This document shows positions 1-42,260 of a DNA stretch of 64,000 bases, piece after piece; position 1 is the stretch's first letter; every line of letters starts with the position of its first letter. This stretch comes from Doris montereyensis (lineage: Eukaryota; Mollusca; Gastropoda; Nudibranchia; Dorididae). The notes under the pieces were generated by a model. That model ran no database searches. It had not been told where the DNA came from and saw only the letters and a program-made list of their open reading frames with translations. The DNA lies in the NCBI GenBank assembly GCA_037039925.1, contig JAXRKP010000566.1, positions 45,001 to 109,000 of the forward strand, given 5' to 3'. The position numbers and the translations under genes were made by a program.

Positions 1-1819
1 AATAATATGGAAAAGAAAGGACAAAAAGAAACAAAGTGTCATACATAGTTAACGATATGGTAAGAACATAAATAATATCAACCTAATTAACATATCAGTC
101 ATGCGCAATAAAAAAAGAAAAAGAAAAAAGAAGAATGTTGCATTTCTGAAAAGAATCTGCGACAATACAATTAGGAAAAAGTATGAAACTCAAAACTGTT
201 ATAAAATATACACCAGACCCCATCTTAAAGAGAAAACATGTACATTATGTATTTGCGTAACTGCCATGAACAGATTAAAATAAACAGATTTGTCAGACAG
301 CAGCTAAAAGCATTTCATTGAGATACTAACAAAAAAGCTTGTTTTCCAGGAGCTTCAAAGGCAGCCGCTAAATAAAAGAAACACAAAAAAATGTGAAATT
401 TGTTTGTTTGGTTTTTTTTAATAACCCTGTCCACCGTGGCATTGATCTCAGGGTATCATTCATGGAGCTCTGCATGAATTAATTAAAATGAGAAATCGGT
501 CGAAAATCATTTTCAAAAATTTATCCCATTTTGACTTCAAAAACATTTGGGGTTTTAACATAAAAACAAACCAGCACTAAAATTCATTATCTATTTTCAA
601 TATCTTTATGAACTAGATCTATACGAACCTTATACAAACTAAAAAATTCACTGCAAAAACTTTTGATTACTAAGTGAAATAGAACTATATAAAATACATA
701 CTACTTTGCAAAAAAAAATCACCAACAAATCTGAAAAGCAACGTAACCTAAAATTTTCAATCACGCCACAATACTTCCAAACCAATAACTTTCTTATTTG
801 AATTGAAACACTGTGTCATGACAGATATGTTATACCGGAAATTGCAACTGCGAATAATGATATGAAAAGGATTTTATACTGCACTTTTTAAAAACTTGGG
901 ATAAGATGTGTAAGATGTGCAATACACATACATGTACGTGTCCACACAATCACACAGGACCAGGCCATTAATCTTTACATTACATAACATATCACGTGGT
1001 GGGCTATTTCGTACTTAACTCCGTCAATTCTCTGAATAGTAAGAAGCTGCAGGCTTTATTTTGTGTCAACTTTAACTAACATACTGGTAGTTATTAGCCA
1101 CCTCACATCACTCAAAAGTGGAAAAAGTGGAAAAAATACTTGATACAATAGCAGTCTGAAAGAAAAAAATCACATGTTTGTAACCAAAATTTGCATATTA
1201 GAAATAGAAGTAAAAGAGATCACATAAACCAAAATGATTTTAAATAACCCAAAACCGAATGGTTTGAATTATTCACAGATCTATCATTTTAATTCTGCTT
1301 TGAATGAGATACGCATGACATATAGAAGTTTGTAGAAAAAAGAAAAAGTAGAAATTCAAGTTCACTGAATCTAGGAATAAGAAAGAATGGAATGGTTGTA
1401 ATGATATTGATCAGTCTCATAATCAGCTTATGATGTGCAAGTTAGTGTGGCCTACACGAAACATCGTAACCAAATGATTTATTGTCACTCTCGCTTATAG
1501 TGTTATAGGCACTCAAAACATATTCTCATGAACAGCTTTCAATTTTGGATAAATAAGTACAAAAAAAACATACTTCAAAACAAAACAAACATTTGTGCTA
1601 GGAGAAAGACAGTGAACTTATCAATATGACATGTGACAAATAAAGTGAAAATGGAAGAACTGGATGAGATAACCAGACATCTATGTAAAACTATTTTAAT
1701 GATCTTAATTAAAAAATAAAAAAAGAATTTACAATCACAAGAGATTTTTCTTTCAAGTGCATGATAAAATCTGCAGGTTTAATTATTTCCTCCTAAAGTA
1801 AGCAAGCAAAGGCACATCA
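1..1819. other. AT-rich stretch, no gene seen
   Basis: No open frame longer than about 60 codons looks protein-like and no transposon motif is recognisable. It lies 3' of the cortactin gene. Only A/T-rich low-complexity sequence is visible. Confidence 0.6.
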
Positions 1820-1990
1820 TGATGATATTTTGTGATGATTTGTGAAGTTTTATGTGCTAATGATGATATTTTGTGATGATTTGTGAAGTTTTATGTGCTA
1901 ATGATGATATTTTGTGATGATTTGTGAAGTTTTATGTGCTAATGATAATATTTTGTGATGATTTGTGAAGTTTTATGTGCTAATGATAAT
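1820..1990. repeat. 41-bp minisatellite, 4 copies
   Basis: Four head-to-tail, nearly identical copies of a 41-bp unit beginning TGATGATATTTTGTGATGAT, followed by a short partial copy. The short plus-strand ORF running through the end of it is a by-product of the repeat. Confidence 0.95.
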
Positions 1991-2439
1991 AAAGTTGATG
2001 AACTGTGTGTGATGTCTCTGCTTCAGAAAACTGAAAATAGTGAAATAGCGAATGAAAAGCAAATCTTTCTTATACTTCTTATACTTTTCTTTCTTTCCTT
2101 TTTTCCTTCCAAGTTGAGAACAATTATCTTTAAAACAAAAGAAAAAGTGAAATAATACACATAACACAAGCAAAAAAATAAATAAGCGGCAAAATTTTGA
2201 CATTTCTTTTACTTTTCGCTAACAAGCACAGAGCAAAAAGGAAAATAAGGACAAAACATCGAACAATGATACAAAAGAGAAAGAAATTTTAAAAAACAGG
2301 TTACGCTAATTCTCATATAAAATGTGATGTCTCTCATTTGAAATTGAATTATAATCCGTATGAATATATTTGGTATACTAAATCAAACAACTCCCCCTCC
2401 CCCAAATAAAACAACTCTTATTCAGGAAATGCAAATGAT

Positions 2440-2612
2440 TATCAACGCTAAGTGCTTGTATAATGTCATTTCAATATCATGACAGAGTTTATCAGTGCTA
2501 AATGTTTACACAATGTCATTTCAATATCATGACAGAGTTTATCAGTGCTAAATGTTAACACAATGTCATTTCAATATCACGACAGAGTTAATCAGTGCTA
2601 AATGTTTACATA
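2440..2612. repeat. 50-bp minisatellite, 3 copies plus a partial
   Basis: Three copies of a 50-bp unit containing AATGTCATTTCAATATCA and GACAGAGTT, with a few substitutions between copies, preceded by a degenerate partial unit. Confidence 0.9.
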
Positions 2613-3483
2613 GTGAGAACTACTATTTCTGCAAGGCAGCGTTAATGTATTAGCATTAAATAACATCTACTCAAATGCACAAAGCAAAAGCTTTGACAAT
2701 CTGATTGTCTTTATATTATTCATATTATGATCCTAATTAAGAATTGTTTTTTTTATAATGTTGACATTGTATAATATATATATACTTATACACATCTAAA
2801 CTTCATTTTAAGTACCAGGGTGTAGATTTATTGTTAAATCAACCTGCTTGAGAGAACATTTTTTGGCCACTCAAAATGTTGGGATTTTAAGGTCTTTCTT
2901 TTAAGTGTGCAACCAATTAAAAGCGAAGAAAAACTTCTTAATATCTGATGGCCTTTGTTTCAACTTAACAAAAACAAAGGCTTACCAAAAAGAAAGGGAA
3001 ATTTCAGATAAGTGTACATGTCTGTAAGAAAGGCGTATGCTCTGAATGACATTAAAAATGTAAACCGTAAATTTTGGTCTCGGTTACTGAGGCTTTATTG
3101 GGCCGTCTTTCCCACAACATCAACTTTTGCTTTGCATTCACAAACCAGTGTTAACTACATCAGAATCTGACAGAGTTCTCAATTATCCCTTTGATTTCAA
3201 TTCTAGATCTGGAGAGACAGAAGGAATGACCAAGATGACTGTGGAAGGAGAAGGCAACAACAACAAAAATATAGTGAAAAACCCATCTTCCTTTTTGTTT
3301 TTATATAATAACAGCATCAAGGCCTCATACACACAAACACAACCGTTGTTTAACTTTTAAGGTTTGCAAGGCTCTTCATCGTCCTCATTATTATAAGCAT
3401 TCAGCGTGGTGAACCACGAAAGAACCCTTCGCAGAGAAGTACGGACAGACAAATCAAATTTATCCTTTGTCCCTATTAGTAAA
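2613..3483. other. Unassigned non-coding stretch
   Basis: No gene or clear repeat recognised. The 77-codon plus-strand ORF at 3127-3360 has no recognisable motif and is probably chance. Confidence 0.5.
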
Positions 3484-3600
3484 GTGACTCGAAAAAACTC
3501 AAGAAGAATATCCAACCATTGACGGGGCTCAAACCCACGACTTTTATGTTGAGAGGCTGACACCTTGCCTCTGAACTAACGAGTTCCCCGCACAGGTGGG
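3484..3600 (-). mobile_element. tRNA-derived SINE family A, head fragment
   Basis: Read on the minus strand this is the tRNA-like head of a SINE family seen about nine times in the window: an A-box-like segment near GTTAGTTCAGAGGCAAGG, then a B-box-like segment GTGGGTTTGAGCCCC, then the start of the body (ACTCGA-rich). It closely matches the fuller copy at 5640-5975. No tRNA acceptor stem closes, so it is not a tRNA gene. Confidence 0.75.
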
Positions 3601-3654
3601 ATTTGTCACGACGTTGTACTGTTAGTAAAGTGACAAAAGGCTTTTCTTCTCTTC

Positions 3655-3676
3655 ACCCCCCCCCCCCCCCCCCCAC
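3655..3676. repeat. Poly-C run
   Basis: About 20 consecutive C residues. Such runs are prone to length errors in assemblies. Confidence 0.9.
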
Positions 3677-4154
3677 CTCGCCGCGGAGGTGGTTTTTAAG
3701 GCCTGGCGTCCCAGGAGCCACCTCTCCCTTTGCGAGCAATCATGACAACAAACATGAGGATATCATTCACCTTGTGTAGAAAGACTTGCAAGTCGTTTTC
3801 TTGTTTGTCTTCTTCTTTACATTAAGCAATGAAACAATACATAAATACTATCAGGTAAAACAACCTTACTTTCCCCTAAGTATTCATTGAACAGTTGAAT
3901 AATTTTTTACTCTATATATATACAAACAGGCAAATACAAATTTTCATGGCTTTTTTTTCCCATTTCTTAATTCCTCCATCACTCTCTCATGCAAAAATTT
4001 ACATTTCCCATCACCCATACGATGAAAATCACTTTCAAACTGATGAAGCATACAGTTTCCGTTTCGACGGGCACTCCATGATGAAACAACATCAACATCT
4101 TAGGCACCCTCACTGAGGATATCAGCAGAGCTGATGAATAGCAAAAACTTGGAA

Positions 4155-31690
<27,536 letters not shown>

Positions 31691-31774
31691 CGTGACCTGA
31701 AAACAAGGCAAAAAATAAAACTGGCTGTTGATTTTAATTTCGCAACATCAAAAAGATTTCACACCTTGTCTTGT

Positions 31775-34700
31775 GTCTTTCTTTCTTTCTCAGTTCCCAT
31801 TCTATCTTTCGGTGTATGGGTTCAGATGCCCAAGATGATCTCTATCTTTCGGTGTATGGGTTCAGATGCCCAAGATGATCTATCTCCAGGATGCCCTGTC
31901 CTGACATTTTCTGTTTCCTTTCAAAAACGTTAAATTTCTATGCTTCAATGCCTCCTTTATATCTTCTTCCCATTTTCTCTGGTCTGCTTTTGTCTTTTGC
32001 CTTGAGCTTTAGCATTGTATACTGATTTAGCTATTATATTGTCATTCGTTCTGTTTACATGCCCAAACCATCTCAAATGATTTGTTTCTATCTTAGTTTT
32101 TATGCCATCTGCTTTGGTTTGATCTCTTATTGTTGTATTTCTGATTTTGTCTCTTTTACTTTTCCCTACTACTCTTCTTAGATATTTCATTTCAGCTGCC
32201 TGTACTTTACTGTATTCTCTACTGTCTACGGTCCAGGTTTCACTGCCATAGAGGAGAGTAGGACAATAAACTATATTGTGTACTGCGATTTAGGTTTTTG
32301 TTGACAATTCTTGTTTACCTACAAATTATTGGTTTGAGCCTCCACAAACCTACAATCATTTTCTTCATTTTTTGAGGATGCCTTTGCGACTGAATCCATA
32401 AATATGATAAACAAAAAGAGGACTTAGGACACAACCCTGTCTTACTCTATATCTACTTCAAATTCTGCAGATATGTTTCCAGCTACTCTCACTGCACATG
32501 TTGGTTTATTGTAAAAACTTTTAATGGCTTCTATTAAGTTTTGCTCTACATTGTGTTCTTTTAAGGAATGCCATAGTTTGTCCTTCCTCACAGTGTCAAA
32601 TGCTTTTCTCAGTCAATAAAACACAGGTGCAAGTCAATGTTTCTCTCAAGGAATTTTTCTATTATTTGTCTAATTGTAAATATGTGGTCTTGTACACTTC
32701 TTCCTGGTCTAAATCCACTCTGATCCTCTACTCTTTTCCTCAGACTCATTTCCAGTATCCTGGCATATACTTTTTCTTGAACACTAAGTAGTGATATCCT
32801 CTATAGTTTGAACATTCCATACTTGATCCTTTCTTGTGTATTGGTACTACCGTTCCCTTTTTCAGTCGCCTGGCACCTGTTTGGACTTCCATGCTTGTTG
32901 GCATATAGCATGTAGTAGTTTGTCTGCCTCTCTCCCTTGTTTTTTAATCATTTCTGAATAAACTTGATCTGCTCCTGGGGCTATTCCTAATTTCACTTTT
33001 CTTATAGCTGTTTGGATCTCTTCCATTGATATATCTACATCTTCAGCTGTCTCCTCTGGATTACTTGTTACTTTTACTAATTGATCTTTACTCCTTGTTT
33101 CATACGTTCTGGAGGGATTATATATAAATGTAATTGGTGAAAATGCTTTATCCATGTTTCCATGATTTCACTGTCTTCTTTCATTGTTTCTCCTTTGGCG
33201 TTCTTAATTGGTCGTATTGGGCATGCTTTGATCTTTCTCATGCTTTTCATTGCCCCCAGAACAGCTTTTGATTTCCTTGATAGCTTTCTTGAAGTCTTTG
33301 TCCAAACTCTTTCCACTGTTCCTGTTTTGCTTTCCTAACTTCCTCTTTGGCGATAGTTCTTTTATTAACGTAATCTATCCTATCCTCTGGTCTCTTTGTT
33401 TGCAAGTATTTCTTCCAGGCATCCTTCTTTTCTTTGATCTTAGTCTTGGTTCTCATTCCACCATGCTGTTCTTTTCCTTTCTCCTTTAGTTTGTTTCCTA
33501 CCACAGGCCTCTTCAGTACAACTGAGGGGTGTTTCTTTATACATCTGCCACTTTTCTTCTATTGTGCTATCATTCAGATCCATCTCTCTTTTACCGATAA
33601 ATCTTTTTATCCTAGATTGGTATACCTGTTTTACTACTGGTTTACTTAGTTCCTCTATTTTGAGTTCAGTAGCTTTCTTCTCTTTCCTTTTCTGTTTGTT
33701 TTCCCCAGTCAGTAATCTCATTTTGGCAATCACTAAGTGATAATCACTAAATATTTCTGCTCTTCTGTTTATTCTTGCATCCAATGTACTGTAAAAAGGA
33801 GCTGCTAACAGTCTATGATTGACTTTTCACACCTGTCTTCATTTAGTCTTGTATATTTGTGGATATCTGTAAGAGGAAAAAATGTGTTGGCTATTTTCAT
33901 ATTATTCTTTAGGCAAAAATTTATTAGTCTGTCTCCATTTGGAGAAGTTGTTGTCTCTCATTCTTTACCTATTACTCCTCCTGACGTTTCTACAGTGTTG
34001 CCTACTCTAGCATTTAAATCTCCTAAAAGCATTAGTTTCTGTTTGGGTTTTAAGATTCTCTGCAGCTATTTTGTAAATTGTTTTGAAGATATCTTTTTCT
34101 TCTTTAGTTGCGTCTTCATTTGGTCCATAAGCTATTAATAATTTGATTTCTCTTCCTTTTTGGTTTAATATTTACCTCTAATAGCCTTGGGCTTATAAAT
34201 TTCCAACTTTCTAGTAGCTTTTCATGTCTTTTATGCACTAGGAGACCTACTCCTGCTCTATCTTTGACATCTACTCCTGAGAATATTAAAATATAATTCG
34301 ATCCTACACTTTCTATTCCTTGTCCTTTTTCTTTGTTTCTGTACTGGACAAAATATCTACTTTGAATTTTTCCATTTCTTCAACTAATTCTAACTCTTTT
34401 CCATTTAATGCCCTAACGTTCCATGTTCCAAAAATCAGTCCGTATTCGTTTCCAAGTTCGTCTTCAAAAGATCAAGCCGGTTTTTATTATATTTATTTTT
34501 CCTCTGAATCTGTTTGTTTTTGGATAAGCAGGGGATAAGCCCACTGTACCCTAGGTAGATGGTGGGGCTGCCACCTTGAGGCCCCTACCAGGCCTTGTTA
34601 TTTTCTGTCAGGGTTAGCTCCTTAGCCTTTAATCATTCAAAACCAGCCTGCAAGGCAGCGGGTTGTTATTTTCTGTCAGGGTTAACTCCTTAGCCTTTGG

Positions 34701-34870
34701 TTAGTCAAGACTGGCCTGCAAGGCAGCAGGTTATTTTCTTTCAGGATTAACTCCCTTAGCCTTTGGTCAACCAAGACCTGCCTGCAAGGCAGCAGGGAGA
34801 CTTGTGGAGGGCAAGATCATCTACTCCGGTACAGGTGCCTACCTGTGCACTGCCAGTGTCTCATGTCATG
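31775..34870 (-). pseudogene. RTE-like LINE, nearly full length but degenerate
   Basis: Minus strand, 5' to 3': a 5' region with three tandem monomers (34597-34796); an APE-type endonuclease with GDLNARVG at about 34000 and SDYHLVIAKMRLL (33440-33784); a linker (33077-33504); the RT N-terminus with APGADQVYSEMIKKQG (32862-33155); a broken RT palm (32350-32860); and a C-terminal part with LRWFGHVNRTND (31957-32190). It ends in a CTTTCTTTCTTTC run on the plus strand (31777-31790). Many frame breaks. It is the same family as the plus-strand remnant at 6188-7590 and lies in the cortactin 5' region in the same orientation as the gene. Confidence 0.88.
34597..34796 (-). repeat. LINE 5' tandem monomers, 3 copies of about 67 bp
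   Basis: Three successive units share GTTAACTCCTTAGCCTTTGG and CTGCAAGGCAGCAGG (plus-strand reading). Three more occur at 40855-41048 and single degenerate ones at 44750 and 45610, always beside the CTGTACCCTAGGTAGATGGT segment of the same LINE. Confidence 0.8.
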
Positions 34871-35714
34871 TGTATAATATTGGCTCTTTTCCTTCTGTCA
34901 AATCCTTCTTTTAGATTTCTTTTAAAAACAAAGTATAAAAAACAACCTAAAATTACTTTCTCTTTCTCTCTCAATCTCTTCTTGTGTCTAGACTCATATT
35001 GAGCATTCACATGAATGTCAATTGCATGTGGGGTTTTTTATGATCTTGCTGGCTTGAAAAAAAAAAAGCTGACTGTCTTCCTAATTGTATGTGTCTGGTT
35101 TGTTAATCATCAGTTTTTTAACACTTCCGTGGTTAAATTTCGGTCAGCTGGATACAAGATGAAAGTTGGGTTTCTGCTGAGTAGTATGCCCCAGTGTGTT
35201 TTATAATTATTGGCCAAAGATTATTATATTATAAAATCGTTCTTTGTGGATTGTCGGACTATAATGCTTCAGAAGTTTTATTTAATGAAGACAGAGGGGT
35301 TCAGATTTTGAGAAAGTTACATATATTACATAATTTAGAAATAATTGGCTAAAATACTGAACGTTTCACTGCCAGTGGTTTGGGGAAACTGAGCTGGTAA
35401 ACTGTTCAATAGATTTTTCATCGGACATTCTCATTTTCTGTGTCACTTCCAAGGTTTTAAATTTCTTAAAAGAAAATCTCTTTGATATCAATAAAACAAG
35501 GCTAGATTATAATGAAGATTGTAGTATTAGTAGACTGGGTGTTGCTGACTACAATAATGATAGATACACAGCATAGACCTATAGGTCGATTAGATCTAGC
35601 GGTAGTACTACATATATATATATGTGTGTTGACTAAGACTAAGAAAGTTGTAAGGCCTACTAAGATCTAGATCTGATCTAGACCAGATGACGAGAAATTG
35701 CACTTTTTTTTTTG
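34871..35714. other. No gene seen
   Basis: AT-rich with small AGATCTAGATCT clusters (35590-35680). Upstream non-coding exons or the promoter of cortactin could be here or beyond, but nothing marks them. Confidence 0.4.
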
Positions 35715-37117
35715 TACAGTAGTGACCTTCTAAATTCCTGCCATCATAATGCCCGTTTCGCCTTTAATGCCCACAATCTCAGTGAAACCGATTTTTTCCT
35801 ATATATATATATTAATTGCCCCTCTAAATGTCTGTTTCAAACTCAAGATTTTCGGCTAAATGCCGCCCGGTCTACAGGTATCACCTTCTCCAAATTATCA
35901 TAAAATAATTCTGTAATGGACTACATTTTAATTTTTGTTATCACACATGTTGTATGTAATCCCATCGCAAATAGGGCTCATAATGCCGGTCAACAGTGTG
36001 CCATACATTGTTATCACCCTTTATGACCTATCCAATCACTGTCATAAATAATGACCAGTCTTCTCTTCTTAACTCCACCCAATTTGCAGCACAAGCTTTG
36101 TCCCATTGGATCACTAGTTTATCACCTGGAATTAGAATTGAACAGACTTCCAGACTCTACCCACGGCTCTTTCTTGATTCGTAAGTGGCATGCACCTGGC
36201 GTTTTTAATAGACTGGACTTGCATCGCGATCGAGGAACAAGATGTGAACAATTTTATGCATTGGTCAAATCCATTGTTCCTCCTGGTCCGTGAGCTCACC
36301 ACCTCAGTGTTAAATAGCTAGTTAGAATAAAATGTTCATAAAACTGACGACTTTTCAAAACCAAACGATCTGCCTATGAATGTCTATCCTTATCTGTCCG
36401 TTGTCTTGATTTTAACCCAAGAAAAGCGCCGGCCCTAAATAAAAGGCGTATTGCCATCCACCCGGGAAGAGCGCAGGCCCTATATTTAGGGCCTCTGTCA
36501 TTGGCACAGGAAGCACGCAGGCCCTATATTTAGGCGAGACACCTAGGCTTCTTGAATGGAAATTTCCATTTTCCTTACATGGTTTATGACGTAGTTTGAC
36601 CTTTGAGTTCATAGTTAAATAACAGCCAATGAGATTATTTTAAACTCGTGGCTTTCCCGATAGCCTCGTTATCATTCTTCAAAAGTGACGCTTCCCCATT
36701 CAACACACTTCGTGAGAGGTCTAAGTTGATTACACGGCAATCGCTGCTAATGTTTAGTCCTTAGTTTCTCTCGTTGCAATAACATCTCAATATGAATTCC
36801 TTATAAATTCTTTCAACTTATATAGAAAATGCATGTTTTATAGGTCTTTTGTCCTCTGTAAACGTGACCTCATTGTTCAAACTAAGTCTAAATCTAGCTC
36901 ATTTTCATGCAAATGGCTGGGGCAACCCCTCACTGTAAGAAGGTCACGTCCGGTAACACGACAAGCTCTACTTGGGTTAACATGAGTATTATGAATCTTA
37001 GTGCCCCTCTCCCCCCAAAAATGTTTTTGTCCCTGACCCACTTTCGCTTAAATGCCTCTTTTCTCTCCTTCCCAAGCACCGGGTATATAGATCTAGATCT
37101 AGGTGGTCACTGCTGTA
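35715..37117. mobile_element. TIR element, copy 2 (about 1.4 kb)
   Basis: The left end TACAGTAGTGACCTTCTAAA and right end TAGGTGGTCACTGCTGTA are inverted repeats. The flanks match copy 1 (26583-27366) in order, with about 600 extra bases in the middle (about 36300-36980). Confidence 0.7.
36475..36494. repeat. Perfect palindrome in TIR element copy 2
   Basis: AGGCCCTA and TAGGGCCT surround TATT; related words (GCAGGCCCTATATTTAGG, GCCGGCCCTAAAT) recur at 36430 and 36519-36534, making a small degenerate tandem of palindromes. Confidence 0.85.
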
Positions 37118-38964
37118 TTATAAAAAAAATTATTTTGACCACCAACATTAAATTGACATCATATGATGAGTGAATTTAAGTACAATTCTACATGCTCTGC
37201 AGTTCTAGAACCTATAATCTAAAACAGTTAATTATAATGCAAGAAAATGCAATAGATGTACATTTATTCATACAATAAATAAGTGTATAGATCTAGATTT
37301 AGATCTAATATACTTCGGCTGTAACTCAGACTCTGCTGTGTCTAGTCAAGTCAGTGTGAGTGTCAGAAGTGAGAAAATTAGTAGTGATGTGTACCCTAAC
37401 TAGAAATTTCCTTCAAACTTGTAGTAGACTAAAATCTTTATTCTAAACTAGAATAACCGTGTATCTTTTTAATCCTTTAATATTTACCAGTAAAATGCAG
37501 GCACGTGATTTTATTGGAAAGTCAAATCTCGAAGTGGAATCCTTCTCTTTTACTTGCGATCACCACTATGACCAAATACTTTGCACAGTGGTTAGAAGCA
37601 CTTCCTTGTTATCGGCCTATTATCTTCCTCTAACAACATGAAACTGCAAACCTCGCCTCTTCCTTTTCCGGTCACGTTTTTTTATGATGAAGAAGATCCG
37701 GTGCATTCAACATGAAAACTTTAATGATCAGGTCACATTTGATGGAACATGAATCACATAACATTTAATATTACACTTCAAGGCCCTAACAGCTTATAGA
37801 ATCAGAGTTTATCTTTGTTTCTGTAGCATGAATTGGAACTTAATAACTTCCTAGACAGGACGTTTGTCTATCAGAGATTTGTATTCCGCCGCTGCTAGTA
37901 CTCATTTACACTAGCCAAGGTCGAGTGGGGAGGGGGTGTTAATTAAGCGTCTTTTCCACGAAATACTACGTCGGAAATATCTTTGCAAGGATTCGAACCC
38001 AGGATCTCATCATCCTGAATTCGACTACTTTAACCACTAGGTCACCGACGCCACGTCCTGCGATTTACTTTCAATGTTCAAAGAAAACACCCGATCAAAA
38101 AGAAAAATAGCTTTCACGCTCACCACCAGCAGCAGTGAAATTCCGTTCAAGCCGCTCACAAAACCTTCACAGTCTCAGATACCCGGTATTGACGAATACG
38201 GGCATGGAAATCCTGATATCAGTGTTAAATTAAGACAAAAACGAGACAAAGGGCACTTATGAACAAAGGAACGATTTTCTTCTCACTCTCATCCTTCTCC
38301 CCCTACTCCCCTCCTCTTCCATCTACTCCTCCTCCTCTTCCTCCGCCTCTGTAAGCATTGCTCTATTGTTCAGTTTACAACTTTATTATAGTTTCGGAAA
38401 TGAATGCATTAATAGAACCAATACTCCATTTATAGTTCCTGTTCATTGTCGTTTTTGTGCTATTTTAGTGCACCTCTTAATCTCCTACTTAAGACTGCTT
38501 CTCATTATAACCTCATTGGCGTATAATATCAATTTCTTATACTTTACGTAGATTAAGGAATCACTGGACGCTTTGTATGCTGCCAGTGTCAGTTAATTAA
38601 CAAAAGAACTTAAAACGCATCGTCATCATCTTCATCATCATCATCATCATTTTCATCATCATCCTCGACTGATCTCATAGGATGCTGTGTCCCTGAAGTC
38701 ATGTGTCCCTATTTCTGCCTCTTGTATTATTTTTGTAAATTAATGCTGCGTCGATTTCTTTCTCCCATCTTCTACATGACTTTCCTGTTTCTTTTCTCAC
38801 TCATTTTACTCCCCAGAAGCATCCTTCCTAGAACTTCATGTTGTTTGATATGGCCAATGTATCGGAGCTTTTGAGTTCCAAGAAACAGTTCTAGCCATCC
38901 TTCATTTACCCGCAACTAATGGGTATACTGGGTTTGTGTTCAGTGCATGAAAGGCAAAGGATTT
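37118..38964. other. Non-coding stretch with an inverted SINE head
   Basis: At 37940-38060 the minus strand carries a family B SINE head (GTGACCTAGTGGTTAAAGTA, GGGTTCGAATCCTTGC). A CAT microsatellite lies at 38620-38665. No gene recognised. Confidence 0.5.
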
Positions 38965-39062
38965 TTCGATTCGGTAGTCCAGACACAAGATATCGGCCGT
39001 GTCGTGAGCTCAAGCCCCAGCAACGGTTGACAAATTTCCTCCAGTTCTTTCGAGTAAAATCG
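38965..39062 (+). mobile_element. SINE family A, head
   Basis: TTCGGTAGTCCAGACACAAG and GTGAGCTCAAGCCCCAGCAA match the tRNA-like head. The body is cut off at the beginning of a LINE fragment. Confidence 0.7.
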
Positions 39063-39065
39063 ACT

Positions 39066-39265
39066 GAATGGTTTGAGCTTCTACATATCTACATTCATTT
39101 TCTTCAGTTTTGAGGATGCCTTTGCGACTGAATCCATAAATGTGATAAATAAAGAGGGCATAGGATACAACCCTATCTTGCTTCTTTATCTACATCAAAT
39201 TCTTCAGATATATTTCCAGCTCCTATTAATGCACATGTTGGTTTATTGTAAAAACTTGTAGGCGA
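39066..39265 (-). pseudogene. RTE-like LINE fragment (RT palm)
   Basis: Closely matches 32345-32515 in the same orientation (TTTTGAGGATGCCTTTGCGA; minus-strand FYNKPTCALIGAGNISEEFD). A short piece of RT only. Confidence 0.75.
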
Positions 39266-39601
39266 AATATTACAATAAGTGACAACTCCACTAATAAAAA
39301 ACAGAACAAACACGTGACGTTTCGGGTATAACCCTTCGTCAGACAACAAATGATAAATATCTAGCATCTAGATCTAGATCTAAGCACTGACTCAGGAATC
39401 ACACAATGTGATGTCAGAGGGAAAACAGAAAGGAGCAAGAAAGAAAGAAAAAGACAGTCATGATAAGAAACGTAAATAGAAGGGGATGTGAAGAATATAT
39501 AGGCGCGAGAATGGAAGGTTCAGAATCAGATTTAGAATAAAATAGAAATATGAAAATAAGTAAGTAATAAAAGGTGAGAAGGAGATAGAGAGAAGAGAGA
39601 A

Positions 39602-39814
<213 letters not shown>

Positions 39815-40280
39815 GGAAGAAGAAGAAAAGGCAGAAAGAAAGAAGAGGAAACAAGGAAGAGAAGAAAAGGCAGAGAAGAAAGAAAGGAAGAAAGAGGTGT
39901 GAGTACAGGAAACAAGAACGAAAAAAGAGGGTAACTATAAGACTAGATCTATTTACACTCCTTTTTTTCTGCCTTTTTCTCATCACTAAGGAGAAAATAC
40001 TTAACGACTTCGAAGCTTCGAAAGCATCAGCTAGTGCTAATTGGAATTTCAGATAACTTATCTGATAAGTCGTTTACCTTGTTGCCTTATTGCATCGATA
40101 CATTTGTAATTTGTATACATTTCGCACCTTTAGAGTAAATTGTTGCTTGATTGATACTTCCTTTCATTTTATTCTCTATCATTTCTTCTTTCTAGACCCA
40201 GTGAGATATAGATCTAGTCTTATAGTTATCCTCTTTTTTTCGTTTTTGTTTCCCGCACTCCTCTCTCTTTTTTTTTTTCC

Positions 40281-41105
<825 letters not shown>

Positions 41106-41974
41106 CGGACTATTTTTTAAAATAATATTTACAAATATCTATGGAAGCTTTTCATTTTTTAAAGTTCTTTATGTTCTGCCTGGACAGTTGTCGGTAACAT
41201 TAGTCAGCTACGAACACTGAGATCGCCACCAAAGAAATTAACAACTCCAGGGCAATTCCTCTGAAGATTATTTTGAAAATTGATAAATCACGACGGCTAT
41301 GACCTTAATATAAATACTATGTATCGAAATAAGAAGAAGAACAACATTAAAAAAAAAAGTAACCATTGTCATGAAAACGACACCATTTTGGATTTTGGCG
41401 CCAAAAAGGAACAATAAATTTTCAAACATAATGTAAAACCTGCATCAATTTCAAAGGTATCTGTTTTAAAATTGGTGCACATCTTTATTTACATGCAAGG
41501 AACAAAAACATGCATTGGTTTCGACAAATTTGTCAAACTTTTTTTTTGGAAATTGCATAAAAACTGTTTACAATTTACTACAATTTTCTTTTTCATTTCA
41601 AAAACATATCTCAGAAAGTAAACAACATAACATCTAATCCATAAATGCTTTTACTTTATACACTGAAAGAAAGATTTGTACCAAATTTCAAGTCAATCAT
41701 TTGAAAACTTCGAGCTAACATAACACAAAAGAGGTCCAAAAAGTATATTTTAAGATACATTTTATTCGCGTTTGAAGTTGATGTTGTTGGGGGGTTTTTG
41801 TGTGAATCTTTTAAACGAAAAGTGGCTCACATAAACTTTAAACCTAGAAAAGAGTAGAAAATAATTTGAAATGTCATAAATCTTTGAGAGGCTCTTAACT
41901 ACTTCTTGCCAATATTGTTTCAACTGCCCGGGCTCCATTTTGCTTATGCCGGGATGACACCTTTGATAATAAGT
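41106..41974. other. No gene seen
   Basis: Unassigned AT-rich sequence. The ORF at 41762-42085 minus overlaps the SINE and is not supported. Confidence 0.45.
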
Positions 41975-42260
41975 GCGGGAATATGTGGCGTCGGTAGCCA
42001 AGTGCTTAGGACTGGGGATCATGAAATCCCGAGTTCGAATCCTAGAAAAGCTAGGTCCGGACGTTGTGTTCCTTGGAAAAGACACTTAACACGCATTTCT
42101 CCATCTTCCCAGCTGCAAATGAGGACAAGCAGGTGTAAAAATCTTCGTCAGACTAGTATCCTAGCCAGGAGGGTGATTATTGTCACCTGTTTCGCTTCAC
42201 GCTATTGAAACCGGAATAAGCTCCAGCTATATGGGCTGTCGCAGCCTTGAAGGAAGTTGT
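41975..42260 (+). mobile_element. tRNA-derived SINE family B, near-complete
   Basis: Head GGCGTCGGTAGCCAAGTGCT and CCCGAGTTCGAATCCTAG, body TTCCTTGGAAAAGACACTTA, tail GCTATTGAAACCGGAATAAG and GCCTTGAAGGAAGTT. Same layout as 22395-22650. Confidence 0.85.
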